Below, piece by piece: positions 23,756 through 31,903 of a DNA stretch of 40,755 nt. Below the pieces are notes generated by a model. It was given only the letters and a program-made list of their open reading frames with translations. It searched no databases and was not told the origin of the DNA. The stretch covers positions 1 through 40,755 of the forward strand of contig LOEV01000058.1 of NCBI GenBank assembly GCA_001516065.1. The letters run 5' to 3'. The position numbers were made by a program, and so were the translations under genes. Numbering within the stretch: position 1 is the first letter of the stretch; each line of letters begins with the position of its first letter. This DNA comes from Alphaproteobacteria bacterium BRH_c36 (lineage in GTDB: Bacteria; Pseudomonadota; Alphaproteobacteria; Rhizobiales; Hyphomicrobiaceae).

Positions 23756-25540
23756 ATGCAGGACGTCCCATCGAAGCAACGCAACGAAGAGGCCAGGCGC
23801 TCGCCCTGCCTGTTTCCTATGGCAAGTCCCTCCCTCGGCCTTGATCAACCCACGCATGCCGCGCTTGGCCGCTTGACGGGGGGCATTTCTCCGATCGCAC
23901 TGGGCCTCGCCTACTCAGACTGGGTCCAGCACCTCATGGCGTCGCCCGATAAGCAGATGGACTTGGTTCGCAAGGCGCAACACGCGTGGTCCCAGTATCT
24001 CGGGTATTGCTTCATGTCGTGTTTTGATCCGTCTTGTGGGGCGTGCATCGCACCCTTGCCGCAAGACAAGCGGTTCAGGAATGAAGCGTGGCAACGCTGG
24101 CCCTATCTTCAAATCCATCAGGGTTTTCTTCTGACTCAGCAATGGTGGCAGGACGCGACCACCGATATACTAGGTGTGTCCAAGCATCATGAAGACGTGA
24201 CGTCTTTTGTTGCGCGTCAGCTGCTTGATATGGTGTCTCCTGCAAATTCTCCCGCAACAAACCCGGAGGTCATGGCCGAAACCCTTGCGACCGGGGGGCA
24301 GAATTTAGTGAAGGGCGCCGCGCACCTGATGGAAGACCTGCAACGCCACGTCCATTGCGAACCTCCGGTGGGAACTGAAAACTATGTCGTGGGGCGCAAC
24401 CTTGCCACGACACCGGGGCAAGTGATCCTGCGCAACGAATTGATTGAGCTGATCCAATACACGCCAGCGACAGAGGCTGTGCATCCCGAGCCCGTTCTGA
24501 TCGTGCCGGCCTGGATCATGAAGTACTATATCCTCGACCTCAGTCCCGAGAACTCGCTCGTGAAATATCTCGTCGAAAAGGGGCATACCGTTTTCATGGT
24601 CTCGTGGAAAAATCCCAGCGTCGATGATCGCGACTTTGGGATGGAGGATTATCGCCGGCTCGGTGTTATGGCCGCGCTTGACGCTGTCCGAGCAACGGTG
24701 CCAGGCCAACGCGCTCACGGTGTCGGCTACTGTCTCGGCGGCACCCTCTTGTCGATCGCCGCCGCAGCCATGGCTGGTGACGACGATGACCGGTTGGCAA
24801 CTTTGACCCTCTTTGCTGCCCAGACCGATTTCACTGAGGCCGGCGAACTGATGTTGTTCATCGACGAGGCCCAGGTTGGCTTTCTTGAAAACATCATGGC
24901 CCAGAAGGGGTATCTCGATGCAAAGCAAATGGCTGGCGCATTCCAGCTGCTGCGTTCCAATGACCTCGTTTGGTCTGCCATGGTGCAGGCCTATCTCATG
25001 GGAAAGCGGCGGCCCATATTCGATCTCATGGCTTGGAACTCCGATACCACGCGCATGCCGGCACGGATGCACTCAGAGTACCTGCGGCAGCTCTTCCTGG
25101 GAAACGATCTGGCCGATGAACGCTATCGCGCCGACGGTCGACCGGTTTCGTTGCGCGACATCCGGATTCCGGTCTTCGCCGTGAGCACGCTTTCGGACCA
25201 CGTTGCTCCGTGGCGGTCGGTCTACAAGATTCACGCGCAAACCAATGCCGATGTCACCTTCGTGATTTCGAACGGCGGCCACAACGCCGGGATTGTCAAC
25301 CCACCTCAGAACTCCAAACGTTTTCACCAGATTGCCACACATGATGATCTGGCAGCCTATCTCGATCCCGACAGCTGGCAGGAGCGGGCTGTTCATCATG
25401 TTGGCTCCTGGTGGCCGTGCTGGCAGGACTGGCTTGCCGCGCATTCTGGCGAACCAACCGAGCCACCGCCGATGGGCGCACCGCAAAACGGATTTGTACC
25501 GTTGTGCAGAGCGCCCGGCACGTATGTGCTTGAGCCATAA
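23756..25540 (+). CDS. phaC: Poly-3-hydroxyalkanoate synthase
   Basis: 594 residues, close to class I PhaC size. The lipase box reads GYCLGG with the catalytic Cys326, with Asp in STLSDHVAPWRS and His in GGHNAGIVNPP. The N-terminal domain includes LGYCFMSCFDPSC, an unusual cluster of four Cys between residues 85 and 97. It polymerises 3-hydroxyacyl-CoA into storage polyester. It lies three bases after the Pta gene in a carbon-overflow operon. No phaA, phaB or phasin is present in the window. Confidence 0.9.
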   Translation: MQDVPSKQRNEEARRSPCLFPMASPSLGLDQPTHAALGRLTGGISPIALGLAYSDWVQHLMASPDKQMDLVRKAQHAWSQYLGYCFMSCFDPSCGACIAPLPQDKRFRNEAWQRWPYLQIHQGFLLTQQWWQDATTDILGVSKHHEDVTSFVARQLLDMVSPANSPATNPEVMAETLATGGQNLVKGAAHLMEDLQRHVHCEPPVGTENYVVGRNLATTPGQVILRNELIELIQYTPATEAVHPEPVLIVPAWIMKYYILDLSPENSLVKYLVEKGHTVFMVSWKNPSVDDRDFGMEDYRRLGVMAALDAVRATVPGQRAHGVGYCLGGTLLSIAAAAMAGDDDDRLATLTLFAAQTDFTEAGELMLFIDEAQVGFLENIMAQKGYLDAKQMAGAFQLLRSNDLVWSAMVQAYLMGKRRPIFDLMAWNSDTTRMPARMHSEYLRQLFLGNDLADERYRADGRPVSLRDIRIPVFAVSTLSDHVAPWRSVYKIHAQTNADVTFVISNGGHNAGIVNPPQNSKRFHQIATHDDLAAYLDPDSWQERAVHHVGSWWPCWQDWLAAHSGEPTEPPPMGAPQNGFVPLCRAPGTYVLEP

Positions 25541-25607
25541 ATGGATTGCTTTGGAGACAGCGAAGTGTCCAGTTTGGTTTTTCGAAACGATGGCAAGGAG
25601 TGACCAA

Positions 25608-26120
25608 ATGAAAAGCAACCGCAGCGATAATATTACGTCGCTCTTTTGGACCGGTGCAACTGCCGGCCTGGCTGGCGGCCTTGCTGAAGTCGCATGGATA
25701 TCAAGTCTTGCGACAAGCGGTGGCACGCCGGTCGTCGAAGTCGCCAGAGGCGTTACGGCTTCGATTGCACCGTTTCTTGCTGCGACTTCCTCAGGCATCC
25801 TGGTCGGACTGGTTGTTCACTTAGCTCTGGCGGTGGCCCTAGGTGCGGTGATGTTGTTGCTCTGGGGCATGGTCCTGCGGGATCATGTCTCAAGCTGGTG
25901 GGATGCATCGTTGGTTCATGCCGCGCTCACGGTAGTCTGGGCAGTCAACTTCCACGTCATCTTGCCGGTTTTAAATCCTGGGTTCCTGGGTCTTGTTCCT
26001 CCGGGGCTTGGGCTCGCATCGAAACTACTATTTGCTTTGGCGTTTCTCGCGGCGTTGCAGATTATCCGCAGGCGCGAGGCCAATTCGAACTTGTCATTCC
26101 GATACGCAAAGGGACTTTAA
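25608..26120 (+). CDS. Four-TM hypothetical membrane protein, 170 aa
   Basis: Four membrane segments (about 13-32, 55-85, 100-122 and 132-155) and a short charged tail. No family was recognised. AAGGAG lies seven bases before the ATG at 25608. It is the first of three small membrane protein genes, each separated by 1-15 bases, between phaC and fabI, so they are likely co-transcribed and functionally linked. Confidence 0.7.
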   Translation: MKSNRSDNITSLFWTGATAGLAGGLAEVAWISSLATSGGTPVVEVARGVTASIAPFLAATSSGILVGLVVHLALAVALGAVMLLLWGMVLRDHVSSWWDASLVHAALTVVWAVNFHVILPVLNPGFLGLVPPGLGLASKLLFALAFLAALQIIRRREANSNLSFRYAKGL

Positions 26121-26121
26121 A

Positions 26122-26589
26122 ATGTTCACCAATGAAATGGTGCTTCTGGCACACCCGACTTTTGGCGCTTTGGCTATCATGGCTGCAGTTTGGGTATTCG
26201 TAGAGACACTAAATGTCGGACCTTCGAATATCTCGCGACTGCGTACCGTGTGTTTTCTTGGTGCGGGACTGATGTGGTTGACCTATGTCGTCGGTGGCTA
26301 CTGGTACGTCACCCAGTATGGTGTCGACAAGGCGATCATCAAGGCTGGTCCCTGGCCCTTCGCCCACAGCTTTTTCATGGAGATGAAAGAGCACGTGTTC
26401 CTCATGTTGCTGTTGCTGGCAACCTTTATGCCCATCGCCGCGTCCGCTGATCTGTCGAAAAATCTCGGTGCCAGAAAGCTGGTGCTGTGGGTGGCAGCCT
26501 TCGTCGTTTTGACAGGGTTTGCCCTAGAGGGCTCCGGCGCCCTCATCAGCATGGGAACGAAGGTTGGCCTTATGGCCAAACCAGTTTGA
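26122..26589 (+). CDS. Hypothetical membrane protein, 155 aa
   Basis: Four predicted helices (about 12-28, 43-62, 88-108 and 119-140) and a short loop with WPFAHSFFMEMKEHVFL, where His and Glu residues sit at the membrane edge. The ribosome binding site AAAGGGAC lies seven bases before the ATG. No domain is recognised. It starts one base after the preceding stop. Confidence 0.7.
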   Translation: MFTNEMVLLAHPTFGALAIMAAVWVFVETLNVGPSNISRLRTVCFLGAGLMWLTYVVGGYWYVTQYGVDKAIIKAGPWPFAHSFFMEMKEHVFLMLLLLATFMPIAASADLSKNLGARKLVLWVAAFVVLTGFALEGSGALISMGTKVGLMAKPV

Positions 26590-26603
26590 ATGGAGCAATG
26601 ACA

Positions 26604-26960
26604 ATGACAACATCTATCAAAAAACAATCCGAAGGTCTCGGAGGATCGATCAGTGTTGGCGAACGCGTCAACTCTCAGGTTGCCGGTTACGGATATAGCT
26701 ACGCGATCACCAGCCTGCTTAGTGCACTTCTTGTGGTGCTCAAGGAGAGTAGCGCGCCAGTAATGGACATGATGGCCAGACTGAGCGGACATCATTGGGT
26801 GACGCACGGCATCCTCGACATCATCCTGTTTGTCGCTATCGGCTGGCTGCTGTCGCGAAGTGCTCTGGCTAGCGACGCCAGTTACGGCTCGGTGATCAGT
26901 GCCGTGATCGGATCGACCGTTATTAGCGGACTAATCATTGCCGGATTTTACGCCATCTAG
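26604..26960 (+). CDS. Hypothetical membrane protein, 118 aa
   Basis: Three hydrophobic segments (about 32-48, 68-84 and 95-115). The second ATG at 26604 is preferred over 26598 because GGAG then lies eight bases upstream. No family is recognised. It closes the three-gene membrane block before fabI. Confidence 0.65.
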   Translation: MTTSIKKQSEGLGGSISVGERVNSQVAGYGYSYAITSLLSALLVVLKESSAPVMDMMARLSGHHWVTHGILDIILFVAIGWLLSRSALASDASYGSVISAVIGSTVISGLIIAGFYAI

Positions 26961-27007
26961 GTCGATCTGAAACCTACGTAATTTAGGCTGGATCAGGAGT
27001 AGGACAA

Positions 27008-27790
27008 GTGCAAGTCATCGATCTCAAAGGCAAGAAGGGCCTCGTCGTGGGTATTGCCAACGAGCACAGTCTTGCCTGGTCTGCAGCGAAGCACTTCCGA
27101 AACGCTGGCGCCGATCTCGCGCTGACCTATTTGAACGACAAGGCCAAGGCCTATGTCAAACCGCTTTCGACGGAAGCGGAGGCATCACTGTTCTTGCCAT
27201 GCGATGTCTCGAAGCCGGGTGAACTGGAGGCTGTGTTCGGGGAGATCAAAGCGAAGTGGGGCCGACTCGACTTCCTGCTGCATTCGATCGCGTGGGCCCG
27301 CAAGGAAGATTTGCACGGTCGGCTGACCGACTGTTCCGCCGAAGGCTTTGCTGAATCCATGCTAATTTCCGTGCACTCCTTCATTCGCATGGCCAAGCTC
27401 GCCGAGCCGCTGATGGAGCATGGTGGAAGTTTGATGACCATGAGCTACTACGGTGCCGAGAAAGTTGTCGACCATTACAACGTCATGGGGCCAGTGAAGG
27501 CAAGCCTCGAGGCCTCGGTTCGCTACCTTGCTCACGAGCTGGGGCGCAAGTCGATCAGGGTCAACGCCATCTCGGCTGGCGCAGTTGCAACCCGAGCGGC
27601 CTCGGGGATCGAGCACTTCGACGAACTTTTGAACGAGACCGTGCGCAAGGCACCGCTGCGGCGGACAGTGGAGGCCTGCGAAGTCGGCCGAGCGGCCTTA
27701 ATGCTCGCAAGTGACTACGCCAGCGCCATCACAGGCGAAACACTGCACGTTGATGCCGGGTTCCACATTGAAGGAATGGTGTTTCACTGA
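27008..27790 (+). CDS. fabI: Enoyl-[acyl-carrier-protein] reductase (NADH), FabI type
   Basis: 260 residues of the SDR fold: KGLVVGIANEHSLAWSAAKH (nucleotide motif with SLAW), LHSIAWARKEDL, and the catalytic Tyr157 and Lys164 in DHYNVMGPVKASLE. It reduces enoyl-ACP with NADH in fatty acid synthesis. The start is GTG at 27008 after GGAG. Housekeeping FabI is usually elsewhere in rhizobial genomes, so this is probably a second copy tied to stress and the PHB operon. Its stop overlaps the next ATG. Confidence 0.9.
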   Translation: MQVIDLKGKKGLVVGIANEHSLAWSAAKHFRNAGADLALTYLNDKAKAYVKPLSTEAEASLFLPCDVSKPGELEAVFGEIKAKWGRLDFLLHSIAWARKEDLHGRLTDCSAEGFAESMLISVHSFIRMAKLAEPLMEHGGSLMTMSYYGAEKVVDHYNVMGPVKASLEASVRYLAHELGRKSIRVNAISAGAVATRAASGIEHFDELLNETVRKAPLRRTVEACEVGRAALMLASDYASAITGETLHVDAGFHIEGMVFH

Positions 27791-28005
27791 TGCCGGATTT
27801 GGACCCAGAAAATCAGTTCACAGTCACGGATCCATTGTGCGGCAAAGCACTTTGCATCGATCAGGTCGTTTCGGAGCAAGACCATGGCGGCTGGGTGTAC
27901 TTTTTCTGTTCGCGGGCCCGCCGCAAGCGTTTTTTCTCAGATCCAGAGCGCTATGCGACGAATGATATTCATCCTCCATCAGGAGCGGACAATGATCGAC
28001 CGTGA
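27790..28005 (+). CDS. YHS-domain-like small protein, 71 aa
   Basis: Contains DPLCGKALCIDQVV then WVYFFCSRARRKRFFSDPERY, the YHS arrangement with Cys in DPxCG and FFC. The second Cys of the usual CSREC is replaced by an Ala-Arg run. It starts at ATG 27790 overlapping the fabI stop (TGATG). Metal binding is possible. Compare the YHS protein at 19017, which has a complete motif. Confidence 0.7.
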   Translation: MPDLDPENQFTVTDPLCGKALCIDQVVSEQDHGGWVYFFCSRARRKRFFSDPERYATNDIHPPSGADNDRP

Positions 28006-28087
28006 TGCGAAATCCTATGTCGCTGCAGTTGCCAGAATGATGCTCATTTTCAATCTTGGCACGAAACGTCCCAATCTCGCGGACTAA
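27992..28087 (+). CDS. 31-aa small open reading frame
   Basis: MIDRDAKSYVAAVARMMLIF then a short tail, preceded by an excellent AGGAG seven bases upstream and overlapping the YHS-like gene by 14 bases. This is too short for family assignment. The ribosome binding site favours translation, but coding status is uncertain. Confidence 0.4.
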   Translation: MIDRDAKSYVAAVARMMLIFNLGTKRPNLAD

Positions 28088-28339
28088 ACGGGCCGCGGAC
28101 GGAAATCCATCGCTAAGCTACACCGATCTCGTTCCGAGGAATTTTCGGTAACAGTTTGTAACGAGCGCCGACTGCCTGATTGACTGCTACCGTGAATGTC
28201 TATCCTGTTTATTGGAGTGCTATAACCTGGATTTTTCCCGAATTCGGCGCTTCGGGGGGCAATCCGTACTGCGTTCTCCTGCGGCCAAAGAAGACATCGG
28301 GCCCGAGACTCGACCGACGGACGACAGACCGCCAAAGAG

Positions 28340-28353
28340 TTGATTTAGATCAG
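28340..28353. promoter_or_regulatory. FixK/FNR-type anaerobox
   Basis: TTGATTTAGATCAG matches TTGAT-N4-ATCAA at nine of ten fixed positions. It lies 19 bases before the GTG start at 28372 (64 before ATG 28417). This fits control by a FixK/FNR/Crp-type oxygen regulator, with the exact promoter position unknown. Confidence 0.6.
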
Positions 28354-28371
28354 TGCCGGTGAGAGGATGAT

Positions 28372-28848
28372 GTGGTCAATTTCCAAGATGCTGAACACGG
28401 ATTGGATTTCGTCGATATGGGCCGCGTAAGCATCATAAGGCTGTTCTTGGTATTCGCCGTCGCGTTCAATCAGCTGGCAGCAGGTTTGGCTCATGCTGGG
28501 ATGCTGGCCGGGCACGACCATATGGAGCACGGCCATGTGACGGTCGCCTCCGCCCATGACCACAGCACGGTCGGCAAAAGTGGCGGGCATCAGCATCACC
28601 AAGCCCTGGAGCAAGGCGCTAAAAATGAGCCGGCGTCCGGCATCCCGGACGATCCACCAACTAACGGTGAGCATAAGAGCCACGCATGTTGTGCCGCTGG
28701 CTTCGGCCCATGTGGCGTGATCCTGCCTCTCCCAGTTCGAGTTCCTGAACCGGCGGAGCTGACGCTCGCGAGCGGTCTTTGGCGGCCTGTCAGCCCAACA
28801 TCCTGGCGCAACGCACCACTTCTGCGTCCCCCCATTTTCCTCTCCTAA
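28372..28848 (+). CDS. Secreted His-rich protein (possible metal-binding)
   Basis: 158 residues from GTG 28372, or 143 from ATG 28417. The N-terminus VSIIRLFLVFAVAFNQLAAG is a signal peptide, followed by many His residues (HDHMEHGH, HDHS, HQHHQ) and a CC pair in HACCAAGFGPCG. His-rich short exported proteins of this type bind copper, zinc or nickel. An anaerobox lies directly upstream. The start is uncertain; ATG 28417 gives the cleanest signal peptide, while GTG 28372 has GAGAGG nearby. Confidence 0.6.
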   Translation: MVNFQDAEHGLDFVDMGRVSIIRLFLVFAVAFNQLAAGLAHAGMLAGHDHMEHGHVTVASAHDHSTVGKSGGHQHHQALEQGAKNEPASGIPDDPPTNGEHKSHACCAAGFGPCGVILPLPVRVPEPAELTLASGLWRPVSPTSWRNAPLLRPPIFLS

Positions 28849-29158
28849 TCGCCGTTTGTGTGCGCACCCTAGGGCTGCCCCCTTTCGAAGGCTTGTCAGA
28901 AGACATCGGATTGAGGGTGGAGCAGCCAAGTGAATGGCAATTGGCTCCAGGCTGAGCACGCTCGAACAACACCGGCATTTTCGGATCTCTGCACTTAGTG
29001 TGCATCCGGATCAGGAGCCATCGGTCTGTTCGAAGCGGCGGTCCGATCGTGCCCCACCCGGCTTATGTCCGGGTTCACAGCAAAATCGAAATGACAGCCC
29101 CTGCCTTGCGGTCACCTTGCTTCCCGCCGGTGGGCGGCCCCCGCTGAGGAGCATTCAA
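28849..29158. other. Gene-free leader region before the second sigma factor
   Basis: No supported gene in 310 bases. A short GC-rich dyad lies near 29126-29136 (CCGCC/GGCGG around GGTG). GGAG at 29147-29150 serves the sigma gene start at 29159. No FixK box was seen here. Confidence 0.5.
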
Positions 29159-29854
29159 ATGAACATCGCCGAGAATCATTTGCCGAATGGGCAGCCAACT
29201 TTCACGCGGGCCTCTGCCGCGCATCGTCACACAGATCATGTGGCGCCGCTCGATGCGGCCCTGATCAGGCTGCTCACAAAGAGCCGCGAGAGCTTCCTGC
29301 GCTATCTGCAGAACCGACTTGGTGATCGTGATGAGGCCGAGGATGTCCTCCAGGACTTCTGCATTCGCGTGATCAGGAAGGCCGGTCAGATCAGGGATGG
29401 CAACGCGGCGGAGGGCTGGCTTCGTATCGTCCTGAAGTCAACATTGATGGATCACTTCAGGAGCAGGTCATCCCAGAGGCAAGCCCACCAGAAAATGGTC
29501 GCCGAATGGTCGGTTACATCAGAGCAACTCGAACCACCAATCTATGATGGCCTAGCCATAGAAAACGACGACTGCACTTGTTTCTACGGTCTACTTCCGA
29601 AACTCAAGCCCGAGTACGCGGACGCGATTGCGCGGGTCGATCTCGCGGAGAGAACTCCTTCGGACGCCGCCCATGATCTTGGAATTGCCGCAGGTACGAT
29701 GCGCGTTCGACTCCACCGGGCCCGAATTGCCCTGAGAAAAGAGCTTGAGCAATCTTGCGGCGGATGTCGGGAGCATGGTTGTTCCGCGCCGTCAGAGCAT
29801 CCTGGCCATTCTGCGGGCCAAGAGCAATTCGGGGGCTGCCGAACCAATGATTGA
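29159..29854 (+). CDS. Second ECF sigma factor with Cys-rich tail (CorE/ECF44-like)
   Basis: 231 residues: region 2 (about 44-105, AEDVLQDFCIRVIRKAG and GWLRIVLKSTLMDHF) and region 4 (about 145-195, HTH AAGTMRVRLHRARIALRKEL). A CxC (C139, C141) lies in the linker before LLPKLKPEYA, and the tail has C200-G-G-C203-R-E-H206-G-C208, with a last Cys at 227. This matches the first sigma factor in both the CxC position and the CxxCxxHG tail. The pair suggests two metal- or redox-tuned sigma factors. No anti-sigma gene follows. GGAG lies eight bases before ATG 29159. Confidence 0.8.
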   Translation: MNIAENHLPNGQPTFTRASAAHRHTDHVAPLDAALIRLLTKSRESFLRYLQNRLGDRDEAEDVLQDFCIRVIRKAGQIRDGNAAEGWLRIVLKSTLMDHFRSRSSQRQAHQKMVAEWSVTSEQLEPPIYDGLAIENDDCTCFYGLLPKLKPEYADAIARVDLAERTPSDAAHDLGIAAGTMRVRLHRARIALRKELEQSCGGCREHGCSAPSEHPGHSAGQEQFGGCRTND

Positions 29855-30049
29855 GCAGAAATCGTCGGGCTTGGCCGGTATGCGGATACGTGATCGCGGG
29901 CTGTAACGCCAACGCCAGTCTTGCGTCTGTTGGAGTATCACCGGTTGCGTGGCGAAACCGGTGATCTTCGCGGCCCCATTCCGGTTGGAGGGCAGCGATT
30001 TGACCGCCAAGGGGTCCACGGGATTTCTGGGTCTCATTGAGGGGAGCAC

Positions 30050-30481
30050 ATGAAAGGTTCGAGCATAACAAATCTTGTCTTTGCAATCGCCTTGGTTGTC
30101 CTGGCGGGCATGCTTATGGCGCATTTCGGCGTCTTCGGACGAGCCAATACATCGTCAAACGGCGTCTTAGCTCCAACGCTGTCTGGGGAGGCGCTCGCCG
30201 GTCAGGCCGTCTTCGAAGCGAATTGTGCCTCGTGCCACGGAGTGAATGGGGTGGGCACGAACAAAGGACCGCCACTCGTTCACGATATCTACAATCCCGG
30301 CCACCACAGCGATGCCGCTTTTCACCGGGCCGTCCGCAATGGTGTCCAACAGCATCATTGGCCTTACGGCAACATGCCCGCGCAGACGCAAGTATCTGAG
30401 GCTGATGTGGCTAAGATCTTGAGCTACGTGCGCGACCTGCAGGAGGTCAACGGCATTCGCTACCGACCGCATCGGATGTAG
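30050..30481 (+). CDS. Membrane-anchored cytochrome c, class I type
   Basis: 143 residues. An N-terminal membrane anchor (about 8-26) precedes a mono-haem domain with the haem site CASCH (Cys59, Cys62, His63) and a likely Met ligand at 109 in GNMPAQTQ. It acts in the periplasm as an electron carrier. GAGGGGAG lies before the ATG at 30050. The neighbouring sigma factor and copper genes suggest a role in respiration under low oxygen or metal stress. Confidence 0.8.
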   Translation: MKGSSITNLVFAIALVVLAGMLMAHFGVFGRANTSSNGVLAPTLSGEALAGQAVFEANCASCHGVNGVGTNKGPPLVHDIYNPGHHSDAAFHRAVRNGVQQHHWPYGNMPAQTQVSEADVAKILSYVRDLQEVNGIRYRPHRM

Positions 30482-30507
30482 GTGCGCGAACAGACGGAAA
30501 AGCACGC

Positions 30508-30612
30508 CTCCTTTCTATCTCTGGCCGGCTCGACGGCTACGAGGACGTCAACGATGCCAACCGGCTGCCGTTTGATCCGGTGGTGCGCCAAGCTGCTGAC
30601 TGGAGAACTTGG
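30508..30612 (+). pseudogene. IS1380-type transposase fragment
   Basis: The plus frame reads ISGRLDGYEDVNDANRLPF then DPVVRQAAD, resembling the conserved GYEDxND region of IS1380-family transposases. It is in frame with the acetyltransferase start region, so the 5' flank of that gene looks like transposon debris. It is too short to prove. Confidence 0.4.
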
Positions 30613-30615
30613 ACG

Positions 30616-31179
30616 ATGCGGGGTTCCATTCCGTTTCAAGGCAACCCGGAAGAGCTGGATGTCGCGGTCGAGTTGAAGGACGGGACGCCGGCAAGGCTGC
30701 GCGCAATCCGCCGCAACGACAAGGCGGGGTTGGTGGAGGCATTCCGAAACCTCGAGCCCTCTACCATCTACACGCGCTTTTTCGGTTTCAAGAAGATGCT
30801 GAGCGAGAACGAGCTTGATCTTGCGACGACATTTGATCCGGACAAACTGGTTTCCATCGTCGTCACGATCGGCCATGGCCTGGACGAGACGATCATCGGG
30901 AATGGCGTTTATGTCGTGAGCACAAGCGTTGCAGGAGCGCGTGGCGATGAACCGGCTGCCGAGGTCGCGTTCGTTGTCGAGGAGGATTATCAGGGTCGCG
31001 GCATCGCGGGGTTGTTGCTGCGCGCGCTTTCTGCGATCGCCCGCGGCCGGGGCCTCAAGCGATTTGAGGCCGATGTCCTTCCCGCCAATGGGGCCATGTT
31101 GCACGTTTTTGCCAACAGCGGACTGCCAATGGTCGACTCGATGGAAGACGGGGATATTCATGTCAGTCTGATGTTGTGA
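30616..31179 (+). CDS. GNAT-family acetyltransferase (Pat/PatZ-like domain)
   Basis: 187 residues. After RLRAIRRNDKAGLVEAF and YTRFFGFKKML comes the GNAT core with AEVAFVVEEDYQGRGIAGLL, the acetyl-CoA binding QGRGIA loop, then FEADVLPANGAMLHVFANSG. This resembles the GNAT module of protein lysine acetyltransferases such as those that modify acetyl-CoA synthetase. The start is set at ATG 30616 because residues further upstream look like transposase debris. Given ackA and pta nearby, it may tune acetyl metabolism, which is inference. Confidence 0.75.
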   Translation: MRGSIPFQGNPEELDVAVELKDGTPARLRAIRRNDKAGLVEAFRNLEPSTIYTRFFGFKKMLSENELDLATTFDPDKLVSIVVTIGHGLDETIIGNGVYVVSTSVAGARGDEPAAEVAFVVEEDYQGRGIAGLLLRALSAIARGRGLKRFEADVLPANGAMLHVFANSGLPMVDSMEDGDIHVSLML

Positions 31180-31371
31180 TCTTTCGATCGTCGCTCATTT
31201 GACTGCGACAGCGTCAAGCCACCAGCCGCACGCTCACAGAATCAGACTCGATAGAGCGAAAGTCGAGCTTAGCCTAGGTGAATGCATCAACTGAAGCGGA
31301 AGGCATCTAAAATGATCCCCAGCGATTAATTGGCAGTTGGCTACAGGAGGCAACTCACAAGGAGAAACGTC

Positions 31372-31602
31372 ATGCACGGCAACGATTTTTTCCACAGTTG
31401 GGGTAATATTTTTTCCGGCCCGATCATCGTGATTGTGCTTGTGTTTATTCTCTTCGTCATTTGGGCAGGAGGTAAGAACAGGGCCCAGCGAGGGAGCGAC
31501 ACTACGACCGGCGATCCGCGAGAAATCTTGGATCAGCGGTTTGCACGCGGCGAGATTGATGAGGACGAGTATCTGCGCAAGCGCGCCACTCTCGACTCCT
31601 AG
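31372..31602 (+). CDS. SHOCT-domain membrane protein, 76 aa
   Basis: One membrane helix (about 15-33, SGPIIVIVLVFILFVIWAGG) and a C-terminal SHOCT motif ILDQRFARGEIDEDEYLRKR. AAGGAG lies before ATG 31372. The SHOCT region matches the short protein at 3207-3365 at most positions. SHOCT domains are common at the C-terminus of small membrane proteins, and the function is unknown. Confidence 0.75.
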   Translation: MHGNDFFHSWGNIFSGPIIVIVLVFILFVIWAGGKNRAQRGSDTTTGDPREILDQRFARGEIDEDEYLRKRATLDS

Positions 31603-31903
31603 TTGCTAGACAAGTCAGACCAACCTAACAAGTGATGTCCTACCTCGTCGCAAGTCATCAACGAACGGCTCACGAGGGTTGTGCGCTACGTCCGTCTGCC
31701 AGGACGGTCCACGAATTCACGTATCCGTCACTTTGAATATAAACGCCTTCGAAGTCACGGAGTCCTCGCACGCGTCCGATGCTGTAACGCTCGAACCATG
31801 AGCGCGTCTATTGATGTGTAAGACGTGAGGCGCTTGGGATGCGTGTACGAGCGCACGCCACGCCTGAGCGGGGCAGACCAAGACTGCGTAAGGGATGACA
31901 ACT
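31603..31903. other. Gene-free region upstream of copA
   Basis: No supported gene in 301 bases. I see no clear CueR-type spaced dyad and no FixK box. A control site for the metal genes could lie here but cannot be named. AGGG at 31891-31894 serves the copA start at 31904. Confidence 0.4.

Noticed and set aside
24305-25072. Long minus-strand frame of 255 codons within phaC
   Set aside because: It is antisense to the well-supported PhaC and shows no family motif or ribosome binding site.
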